From positions 1 through 6,535 of the forward strand of contig CALFYV010000220.1 of NCBI GenBank assembly GCA_937952395.1: a DNA stretch of 6,535 nucleotides, given 5' to 3'. Positions 1 through 5,516 of the stretch are shown here, piece after piece; position 1 is the first letter of the stretch, and the number at the start of each line of letters is the position of its first letter. The notes below the pieces were generated by a model, which saw nothing but the letters and a program-made list of their open reading frames with translations, was not told the DNA's origin and did no database searches. The DNA is from an uncultured Bacteriovoracaceae bacterium (GTDB lineage: Bacteria; Bdellovibrionota; Bacteriovoracia; Bacteriovoracales; Bacteriovoracaceae). The position numbers were made by a program, and so were the translations under genes.

Positions 1-10
1 TATTATTCAT
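1..10 (-). CDS. Start of an unidentified gene running off the left edge
   Basis: Only the first codons are visible: an ATG at 10..8 followed by two AAT codons, so the protein begins Met-Asn-Asn. A strong Shine-Dalgarno AAGGA lies 7 nt upstream of the ATG (read on the minus strand, about 18..22). An in-frame TAA just upstream (16..14) rules out an earlier start. It points the same way as the pantothenate genes, but about 142 nt separates it from the stop of the DnaA domain I gene, so it is probably a separate transcription unit. Function cannot be judged from three codons. The call rests only on the ribosome binding site and start codon. Confidence 0.4.
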
Positions 11-25
11 CTTTTAATCCTTAGG

Positions 26-40
26 ATCATGAATTATGAT
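26..40. promoter_or_regulatory. Imperfect dyad with -10-like hexamers between divergent starts
   Basis: The sequence is ATCAT-GAATT-ATGAT, two 5-bp inverted arms around a 5-bp centre. It lies in the 65-nt gap between the minus-strand start at 10 and the candidate plus-strand start at 76. The hexamer TATGAT (35..40) matches the sigma70 -10 consensus at five of six positions on the plus strand. CATAAT, read on the minus strand across the same dyad, also matches five of six. No convincing -35 box was found for either. It could be an operator over divergent promoters, or chance in AT-rich DNA. Confidence 0.2.
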
Positions 41-75
41 AAGTAAGTTCTACAAAAGATGTTGGGGAGCAGCAA

Positions 76-177
76 GTGAAAAATTTCGATAGGGATAAAT
101 TTGTAACTACTGTAGGAGTCATTTTGACTTTATTGGTCTTTGCTCTGACTATTTATTTTCGCTCTGGAGCGTTTTGA
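76..177 (+). CDS. Possible 33-residue single-pass membrane peptide
   Basis: A GTG start is preceded by a GGGGAG ribosome binding site ending about 7 nt upstream, and the frame closes at TGA 175..177. The upstream in-frame stop at 40..42 leaves GTG76 as the only sensible start. The peptide has a short charged N-terminus (residues 1-8, with Lys2, Asp5, Arg6, Asp7, Lys8), then an uninterrupted hydrophobic stretch at about residues 9-28 rich in Val, Leu, Ile and Thr, and ends near Arg29. This is the layout of a single transmembrane helix with a tiny tail. Its last 25 nt overlap, convergently, the 3' end of the DnaA domain I gene. No family is recognised. Hydrophobic short ORFs arise by chance in AT-rich DNA, so confidence is limited. 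Confidence 0.33.
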   Translation: MKNFDRDKFVTTVGVILTLLVFALTIYFRSGAF

Positions 178-530
178 GCACCAGCAATAAAAAAACAGGT
201 CAGTTTCGAATCTTGAAAACTAAGTAAAATATCAACTAAATTTTGATAGTTATAATTTAACCAAGATGAGCTAAACTCATCTCGTGCTTGGAGTAAAAGA
301 ACTTTATCAGCTATGACTATTGGTATGACATCAAAAAACCACTGACGATAAATATTTTCATCTAGAATATCTTTAAGCTGTTTAGAGATAACTCCCCATA
401 CGTATGAAGCTTTAATGACAGGACTTTCATTTGTTCGGTCATCAGAAGATAAAATACTTTTAACCTTGTTTGAAATATTTTTCTGTAAAACTGTTTGATA
501 GTTATTTTGAAACTGCTGCAATTTTTTCAT
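153..530 (-). CDS. Stand-alone DnaA domain I (DnaA_N-like) protein
   Basis: A 125-residue protein whose residues about 43-117 look like domain I of the replication initiator DnaA. The domain I pattern is visible in order: Trp45, a helix through Leu52, Trp64, the Ile-Pro turn at 69-70, the strand around 77-80, Asp-Glu-Phe at 84-86, Trp90, Tyr95 and the helix at 98-102, ending in a beta strand at about 109-117. The AAA+ ATPase and the C-terminal DNA-binding helix-turn-helix are absent, and full DnaA is over 400 residues. The first 40 residues are a polar, Gln/Lys/Ser-rich extension not typical of DnaA. Domain I of DnaA binds DnaB helicase, regulators such as DiaA or HobA, and other DnaA molecules, so a role in modulating initiation is inferred. 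The start has an AAAGG ribosome binding site 5 nt upstream. It lies 58 nt downstream of hflX. Domain call fairly sure; function unknown. Confidence 0.72.
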   Translation of the reverse strand: MKKLQQFQNNYQTVLQKNISNKVKSILSSDDRTNESPVIKASYVWGVISKQLKDILDENIYRQWFFDVIPIVIADKVLLLQARDEFSSSWLNYNYQNLVDILLSFQDSKLTCFFIAGAQNAPERK

Positions 531-551
531 ATCCGCCTTTATCGAATGACT

Positions 552-580
552 AACCTAAAGAAAAAGAGACAGTTTTTCAA
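552..580 (-). promoter_or_regulatory. Candidate sigma70-type promoter for the DnaA domain I gene
   Basis: Read on the minus strand, TTGAAA (575..580, five of six matches to TTGACA) is followed after 17 nt by TAGGTT (552..557, three of six matches to TATAAT, keeping the key A at position 2 and T at position 6). It sits wholly in the short gap after the hflX stop and would give a leader of roughly 15 nt containing the AAAGG ribosome binding site. The -10 match is poor, so co-transcription with hflX remains equally likely. No convincing terminator was found after hflX. Confidence 0.27.
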
Positions 581-588
581 GTATAATC

Positions 589-1908
589 TCAAATTTGTTC
601 TGGAATTTTTTCTTGAGGACCTAAGATAAAGCGTGTCAGTTGTAATGGGGCAAAAATAAAATCAGGGACACGAATACGGTAGTATATTCCGGTCTCACTA
701 TTTGATGTTTTTACAATATTTGTATTAGCTTGGATTTTAGAATGAGCATGTCCTTCTTCGAATGGAACAAATAAATCGTAACTTTCCTGCATATTTAAGA
801 AATAATTAACTATATGCTCTCGTAAGTTTTGAATATCTTCTTTGTTATTACTTGAAATGACAAAAGATTCTGGGTATTGCTTTTGAATTATTTTAATAAG
901 ATGAGGGTCATGTACTAAATCTTTTTTGTTAAATACAATCATTTTCTTTTTATCACCTAACTCGAGTTCATCTAGAACTTCGTTGGTCACCTTTAGGTGC
1001 TTTTTGTACTGGGGATCAGAAATATCACAAACAATAATAAGAAGTTCAGCTTCAATGGCTGATTCTAGGGTTGATTTAAAACCTGTAACTAGTGTATTGG
1101 GTAAGTTTGAAATAAAGCCAACTGTATCGATAAGTATCATCGGAGGTTTGGTATCGGGATTAAGCATACGGAATGTTGAATCAAGAGTTGCAAATAATTT
1201 ATTTTCTTCAAGAACATTCACCTTACACATTCGATTCATGAGAGATGATTTGCCCGCGTTTGTATAACCCACAAGGGCTGCTGTTATGGCTTTGTTTTTT
1301 CTTTTCTTGCGTTGTTCTATTCTCGATTTTTCCACATTTTTTAATTGTTTTTTATAATTTTCAATTTTCTCACGAACTAAACGTTTATCTAATTCAAGTT
1401 GTTGCTCTCCTTCACCTTTTAAACCAATTCCACCTTTCTGTCTGGTAAAGTGTGACCAAAGCGTGCTCAATCGAGGTAAGAGGTATTCGAGTTTGGCAAT
1501 TTCAATTTGAATTTTAGCTTCTTTAGTCTGTGCATGTTGAGCAAAAATTTCGAGAATAACATAAACTCTGTCAATAACTTCCAAGGTCGTTATTTCTTTT
1601 ATATTTCTCACTTGGCTTGCAGTAAGCTCTATATCAAATACTAATAAATCATGACCATTTTCTTTGGCATCTTTTGCGATTTCTTCTAACTTTCCTCTAC
1701 CGATAAGTGTACCAGCAGTAAGTTGTTTTCTATTCTGGATATAAGAGTTACCTGATTTAATTCCCAGGGTTCGTAGTAATTCTTTTAATTCATTTAAGGA
1801 AGAACCTGTTTCTTGTTCATTCGTGTGTCCTTCAATCTTCGGACAAACGACAGAGACTAAGGCCGCCTTCTTGGATTGAGATAATTGTAGTTCTTCAAAT
1901 TCCATCAT
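589..1908 (-). CDS. hflX: HflX, ribosome-associated GTPase
   Basis: A 439-residue cytoplasmic GTPase of the HflX family, which binds the 50S subunit and splits stalled or hibernating 70S ribosomes in bacteria where it has been studied. The N-terminal HflX domain (about 15-205) carries the LIGRGK turn (68-73), the FDxELTxSQ stretch (91-99), the VIDR...ILxIFAQ helix (111-124) and the Gly-rich KGGIGLKGEGEQQLE loop (158-172). A Lys/Arg-rich linker follows at about 196-206. The G domain shows G1 GYTNAGKS (214-221), the switch I Thr241, G3 DTVGF (261-265), G4 NKKD (327-330) and G5 at about 351-353, then the usual C-terminal region. All GTPase motifs are intact and the length is normal. The start overlaps the panC end by 14 nt, with GAGGT about 8 nt upstream. 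A second ATG follows at once, so initiation could be one codon later. Confidence 0.95.
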   Translation of the reverse strand: MMEFEELQLSQSKKAALVSVVCPKIEGHTNEQETGSSLNELKELLRTLGIKSGNSYIQNRKQLTAGTLIGRGKLEEIAKDAKENGHDLLVFDIELTASQVRNIKEITTLEVIDRVYVILEIFAQHAQTKEAKIQIEIAKLEYLLPRLSTLWSHFTRQKGGIGLKGEGEQQLELDKRLVREKIENYKKQLKNVEKSRIEQRKKRKNKAITAALVGYTNAGKSSLMNRMCKVNVLEENKLFATLDSTFRMLNPDTKPPMILIDTVGFISNLPNTLVTGFKSTLESAIEAELLIIVCDISDPQYKKHLKVTNEVLDELELGDKKKMIVFNKKDLVHDPHLIKIIQKQYPESFVISSNNKEDIQNLREHIVNYFLNMQESYDLFVPFEEGHAHSKIQANTNIVKTSNSETGIYYRIRVPDFIFAPLQLTRFILGPQEKIPEQI

Positions 1909-2764
1909 ATTTGATTACCTCATTATCGAGTAGACGTGTTTTTCCAATCTGCAAAGTCCCGACAATAACAATATTTTTAGTTTTTTTATTTATATTTTTT
2001 AAAGATTGGGCATTTTTTAATTCTAGATAGTTGAATCTATCGTCTCTTTCCATAATCTTCTTGCTGAGTTCTAAAGCCGGTTTTATTCCTTTTTCTTTTA
2101 AAACCTTTTTAATTTTCAAAATAGAGCGACGTAGAATCAAAGCTTCTTTTTTTTCGCTTGGCTTGAGATATTTATTGCGACTAGACATCGCAAGCCCCGA
2201 ATGCTCTCTACCAATTTCGATAGGATTGATTCTTGTTTTGAAATGAAATTTTTTTGCCATTTGCTGAACAATCACCAATTGTTGATAATCTTTTTGTCCA
2301 AAGTAAGCATTATCTGGTTTAAATATTTTAAAAAGTCGGTATACAACTGTCGTGACACCATCAAAATGAGTTGGTCTAAAACGACCTTCTAGAATTTTAC
2401 CCAAAGGTCCTGCTTTTATCTTCTTTTTATACTTTATTGGAAATATAACTTTCTCACTTTCTGGAGCAAAGATGATAATCTGTTTTGCTTTATCTTTTAT
2501 GGTTTTTGCTAGTGTTTTTACTTTTTTTAAATCAGCTTTCAGAGTTCGAGGGTAATTAGAAAAATCTTCGCCCTCCCCAAACTGTAGAGGGTTAACGAAA
2601 ATAGTTAAAATACTGATTTCATTTTCTTTGAGAGAACGTTTAAGTAGTTTTAAGTGAGCATCATGAAGGTTACCCATAGTAGGTACTAAACCAATATTTC
2701 CTGGTTGATTAAGCTTCTTCCATTGGTTGTATTGTTCGAGGTTTGTTATTAGTTTTATTTTCAT
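1895..2764 (-). CDS. panC: Pantothenate synthetase (pantoate--beta-alanine ligase)
   Basis: Joins pantoate to beta-alanine with ATP hydrolysed to AMP, giving pantothenate. With the ATG at 2764 the protein has 289 residues, normal for the family. Family motifs are in order: PTMGNLHDAHL (28-38, nucleotidyltransferase HxxH-type motif), FVNPLQFG (56-63) followed by the acidic ED and YPR (66-73), RPTHFDGV (130-137), GQKDYQQ (156-162) and MSSRN (193-197). The usual Gly between the two motif histidines is Ala36. The segment at about 76-98 is Lys-rich and seems roughly ten residues longer than usual. A longer frame back to 2782 would begin with TTG. ATG2764 is preferred because it forms a 4-nt ATGA overlap with the coaBC stop and matches the usual N-terminus. 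The upstream ribosome binding site is weak, suggesting translational coupling. Confidence 0.95.
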   Translation of the reverse strand: MKIKLITNLEQYNQWKKLNQPGNIGLVPTMGNLHDAHLKLLKRSLKENEISILTIFVNPLQFGEGEDFSNYPRTLKADLKKVKTLAKTIKDKAKQIIIFAPESEKVIFPIKYKKKIKAGPLGKILEGRFRPTHFDGVTTVVYRLFKIFKPDNAYFGQKDYQQLVIVQQMAKKFHFKTRINPIEIGREHSGLAMSSRNKYLKPSEKKEALILRRSILKIKKVLKEKGIKPALELSKKIMERDDRFNYLELKNAQSLKNINKKTKNIVIVGTLQIGKTRLLDNEVIKYDGI

Positions 2765-3990
2765 ATTTTTTGCTCGACCCAATCCGAAAGCTTGCTCGCT
2801 AGCTCTTTTTTACTTAATTCATTTTGAAGAGATAATTCACCATTTATAACAAAAAAGTATTTGTTTTTCTCTTGGTTAAAACCAACGGCTTCATCAGATA
2901 GATTTTTTAATCCATTATTGACATAGTTTCCAACTAATAAATCTACTTTCTTATTATTCCATTTTTTTATAAAAATGTTTTCATCCGTGCTAGTCTCTGC
3001 GGCAAAGCCGATAATATTTTGATTCTTCTTACGTAATAAAACTTCTTGTAAAATATCAGGTGATTTTTTTATGGCCAAAGTTTCAGACATTTTTTCTTTT
3101 TTTAACTTTGATTCTTCATAATTAAATTCAATATCATTAATCGCAGCAGCGGATATGTAGGTTTGGCAATTTTCAAATAGTTTTTCTACCTGAAGTTTCA
3201 TATCTTGTGTGGTTTTTGCGATATACAATTTGAAATCGGGATGGTTTTTAAAGTTTTCGAATAGATCCTTACAAGAGGGAGTTGCTATTAGGTCTACCTG
3301 GTATCCCTTTTGTAAAAAAGAAGCACTTAAATGATAACCAGTTTTTCCAGATGAGGGATTGGTTAAATAGCGGACAGGATCAAGAGGAGAGTAAGTAGCA
3401 CCGGTTGTAATAAGTACCTGATGTTTCTTCTTACTAAAACTCAAGTTTTCAATTAACACACTTGCTTCTTCGACACTTGCGAGTTTTCCCAAACCTTCTT
3501 CCCCACATGCCATTTCACCTTCAGAAGTAGGATGAATAAATATGTTATTAAGAGTTTCTAGTTTCTTTAGATTTTCTTGAACAAAAGGATGAGAAAGCAT
3601 CATGCTATTCATAGCAGGGAAAATAATTTTAGGTTTATTTGATTCTAGTGCCAAAAAAACCGAACTTATTAAATCATTAGCTCCGGCATTTGCGAAAATC
3701 GATAAAGTATTCGCACTCAAAGGGTAGACGACAAAGCGTTCACACCAGCGTGCTAGTTCAATATGCAAGACATTACCATCGATTTTCCTATATTCATCCA
3801 TAGAGAAATCTGAATCAGTGCTATAAACTTCTTGTGCTCCTAGATAGCGAAACAAATTAGCTTTTACAAACTCAGTTGCTCCTTTTGAGAGTATGACTCG
3901 AACTTGGTGAGAGTTTTTGACTAATAACCTTGTTAATTCGATGGCCTTGTAGGCTGATATTGATCCCGTAACTGCTAAAAGTATTTTCAT
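2761..3990 (-). CDS. coaBC: Bifunctional phosphopantothenoylcysteine synthetase/decarboxylase
   Basis: Carries out the two central CoA steps: CoaB ligates cysteine to 4'-phosphopantothenate using CTP, and CoaC decarboxylates the product with FMN to 4'-phosphopantetheine. The CoaC half (about 1-180) shows the flavin-binding SGSISAYKA-like start (8-16), catalytic His76, the PLSANT loop (90-95), the PAMN signature (125-128) and the active-site lid Cys162 in ACGEEG. The CoaB half (about 188-409) shows ITTGATYSPLDPVRY (194-208), Asn211 with PSSG, the AAxND segment (281-286), the Lys-rich KLKKEK (295-300), SPDIL (310-314) and a GFAAET segment (328-333). At 409 residues it is a full-length fusion. 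The ATG forms a 4-nt ATGA overlap with the coaX stop, with a TAGG-like ribosome binding site about 6 nt upstream. One oddity is Ser201 where CoaB enzymes usually have Glu. Confidence 0.96.
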   Translation of the reverse strand: MKILLAVTGSISAYKAIELTRLLVKNSHQVRVILSKGATEFVKANLFRYLGAQEVYSTDSDFSMDEYRKIDGNVLHIELARWCERFVVYPLSANTLSIFANAGANDLISSVFLALESNKPKIIFPAMNSMMLSHPFVQENLKKLETLNNIFIHPTSEGEMACGEEGLGKLASVEEASVLIENLSFSKKKHQVLITTGATYSPLDPVRYLTNPSSGKTGYHLSASFLQKGYQVDLIATPSCKDLFENFKNHPDFKLYIAKTTQDMKLQVEKLFENCQTYISAAAINDIEFNYEESKLKKEKMSETLAIKKSPDILQEVLLRKKNQNIIGFAAETSTDENIFIKKWNNKKVDLLVGNYVNNGLKNLSDEAVGFNQEKNKYFFVINGELSLQNELSKKELASKLSDWVEQKI

Positions 3991-4718
3991 TTAAGGCCTA
4001 CTTGTTGGTAGATAAAAAGGAGGGATTTTAAATTCAAATCATCTATAATTTCCCCATTGAACAAAGTTTGAATATAAGAGGCTTCACCGCCTGTGATAAT
4101 GACGTTTTTGAGGTTTTGCTGTTCTTTGAATCGATTAAAAAATTGTGTGTACATGTTAAAAACCCCATTTAAAATAGCCTCTTCAGTTGAATGAGGCAGG
4201 TTTTCAAACTGATTTTGATTAGATTTAACCTTATTAAAAGCTGTTTTTAACTTCATTACAGGGAGTTGCTTTCCGTTCTGATAACTTTTAAGCATCGTTT
4301 GAATACCGGGTAAAATATAGCCGCCTTCGAACCCTTTTGAACTTAAAAGATCACAAGTTAAAAAAGTTCCAGCATCTATCACTAAGCAAGGAAGTTTTAA
4401 AGGAAGCTTTTTGAAAATATAGTAACAGCTGACTAGTCGATCAACGCCTATAGTTTCAGTGTAATTAACAGGCATATCTAAGAATTTGTTATTTTTGAAA
4501 AAGGTTTTTACATCAAGACATGAGAAATTTTTTAATTCGTTAATGTCTGAATTAACATTAGCAATGATGACATTAGTATTTTTAGCAGAGAGGTTGTTTT
4601 CCTCAATGCATTTTGAAAGCGGATATCCTTGACTTAGAGTTTTAAAATCACTAGCTGAGTAAAGTTTATACTTTAATGAGCTATTACCATTATCAATGCT
4701 CAGCAAATAATCTTTCAT
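3987..4718 (-). CDS. coaX: Type III pantothenate kinase
   Basis: Phosphorylates pantothenate to 4'-phosphopantothenate, the first committed CoA step. Type III enzymes belong to the ASKHA fold and usually need a monovalent cation and resist CoA feedback. With the ATG at 4718 it has 243 residues, slightly short for the family. Motifs seen are the phosphate loop DNGNSSLK (9-16), the GVDR motif with catalytic Asp93 (91-94), DAGTFLTCD (115-123), GGYILPG (132-138), the STEEAILNG helix (177-185) and the TGG loop (209-211). The sequence is divergent elsewhere but no key motif is missing. An upstream TTG in frame at 4748 would lengthen it by ten residues. ATG4718 is preferred because the family starts just before the DxGN loop. 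It overlaps the end of panB by 26 nt. Confidence 0.9.
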   Translation of the reverse strand: MKDYLLSIDNGNSSLKYKLYSASDFKTLSQGYPLSKCIEENNLSAKNTNVIIANVNSDINELKNFSCLDVKTFFKNNKFLDMPVNYTETIGVDRLVSCYYIFKKLPLKLPCLVIDAGTFLTCDLLSSKGFEGGYILPGIQTMLKSYQNGKQLPVMKLKTAFNKVKSNQNQFENLPHSTEEAILNGVFNMYTQFFNRFKEQQNLKNVIITGGEASYIQTLFNGEIIDDLNLKSLLFIYQQVGLK

Positions 4719-5508
4719 CGTTAAATCCCAAATAGAAAGCCTGATCAAGATAGCTTTCGATAGAGCCTTTTTTTAATTGATAAAAGTTGGCTATCGGGTC
4801 ACAAAACCCTGGAGCGTCGCTTTTACCCATTTTAAGTAGATCGTTGATAACGAGGACTTGTCCATCCGTTTTGGCGCCAGAACCAATTCCAATGGTGGGC
4901 ACGTTTAAAATTTTAGTGATACTCTCTGAAAGTTTGGGTTCCACGCACTCTAAGACAACAGCGAAAGCCCCCGCCTCTTGCAAGGCCAAAGCCTCTTTCA
5001 TTATTCTCTCAGCCCCTTCTTTCTTTTTTCCATGAGTATAGTAGCCACCTTGTTGATGGATTGATTGTGGTGTCAATCCAATATGTCCCATAATAGGTAT
5101 GCCTATTTCATTTAAGCGGGTAATAAGTTTCAATTGATAATCAAATGCTCCTTCAAGTTTAAGAGCTTCAGCTTTTGATTTTTGAAAAAGAGTTACAGCA
5201 CTTTCGATCCCTTTTTCAAAAGTCGCATAACTTCCAAATGGCAGATCGACTACAACAAATTTATCAGGAGCACCCCTTTTTACTGCGGCAGAAAAAATAC
5301 ACATTTCTTCAAGTGAGACTTCAACGGTTGTTTCATATCCTAGTACCACATTGCCAAGACTATCCCCAACTAAGATTAAATCTAGAGATGTGTCATTGAG
5401 TAATTGAGCTGTTTGAAAATCATAGCATGTCAACATTTGCAAAGGACGGATGTTCTCTTCAAGTTTATATTTTTTTATGGTTCTTAAGTTGTGTTTATTT
5501 TTTTTCAT
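4693..5508 (-). CDS. panB: Ketopantoate hydroxymethyltransferase
   Basis: Transfers a hydroxymethyl group from 5,10-methylenetetrahydrofolate to alpha-ketoisovalerate, giving ketopantoate. It is a cytoplasmic TIM-barrel enzyme that uses a divalent metal. The 271 residues match the family's length. Motifs in order: MLTCYD (25-30), LVGDSLG (46-52, metal-binding Asp49), the second metal ligand Asp88 in DLPFGSY (88-94), KLEG (117-120), MGHIGLTPQS (140-149), catalytic Glu187 in VLECVE, and GIGSGAKTDGQVLV (207-220), where Ser210 replaces the usual Ala. The start has a strong AAGGA ribosome binding site, and the preceding reductoisomerase-like gene stops only 8 nt upstream, so the two are co-transcribed. 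Its product is the predicted substrate of that neighbour. Confidence 0.96.
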   Translation of the reverse strand: MKKNKHNLRTIKKYKLEENIRPLQMLTCYDFQTAQLLNDTSLDLILVGDSLGNVVLGYETTVEVSLEEMCIFSAAVKRGAPDKFVVVDLPFGSYATFEKGIESAVTLFQKSKAEALKLEGAFDYQLKLITRLNEIGIPIMGHIGLTPQSIHQQGGYYTHGKKKEGAERIMKEALALQEAGAFAVVLECVEPKLSESITKILNVPTIGIGSGAKTDGQVLVINDLLKMGKSDAPGFCDPIANFYQLKKGSIESYLDQAFYLGFNDERLFAEH

Positions 5509-5516
5509 AACTTCCT

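Noticed and set aside
59..79. Six-codon ORF whose TGA overlaps the GTG at 76
   Set aside because: It has no clear ribosome binding site of its own; the overlap is most simply chance.
160..175. Hairpin CGCTC-TG-GAGCG followed by TTTT as a terminator
   Set aside because: The stem is only 5 bp with a 2-nt loop and just four T residues follow on the plus strand; it also lies in coding sequence at the end of the DnaA domain I gene. Too weak to annotate.
153..530. Truncated dnaA pseudogene
   Set aside because: The frame has its own ribosome binding site, a non-DnaA N-terminal extension and a stop right after the domain; no AAA+ remnant was recognised in the 150 nt that follow.
1328..1336. DnaA-box-like TTTTCCACA
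   Set aside because: One mismatch from TTATCCACA, single copy, within the hflX coding sequence, with no cluster or AT-rich unwinding element; chance match.
926..1448. Plus-strand open frames opposite hflX
   Set aside because: They lie wholly antisense to the well-supported HflX coding sequence, have no recognisable domain and overlap each other; they are shadows of the real gene.
2031..2392. Plus-strand open frames opposite panC
   Set aside because: Antisense to conserved PanC motifs, with low-complexity hydrophobic translation produced by Lys-rich codons on the other strand.
2765..2782. Longer PanC starting at TTG 2782
   Set aside because: It needs a TTG start with no good ribosome binding site and adds six residues unlike the family; ATG2764 gives a standard N-terminus and ATGA coupling.
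4719..4748. Longer CoaX starting at TTG 4748
   Set aside because: It would deepen the overlap with panB to 56 nt and add residues before the usual N-terminus; ATG4718 fits the family better.
4787..5399. Plus-strand open frames opposite panB
   Set aside because: Antisense to strongly conserved PanB motifs and without family resemblance or a convincing ribosome binding site.
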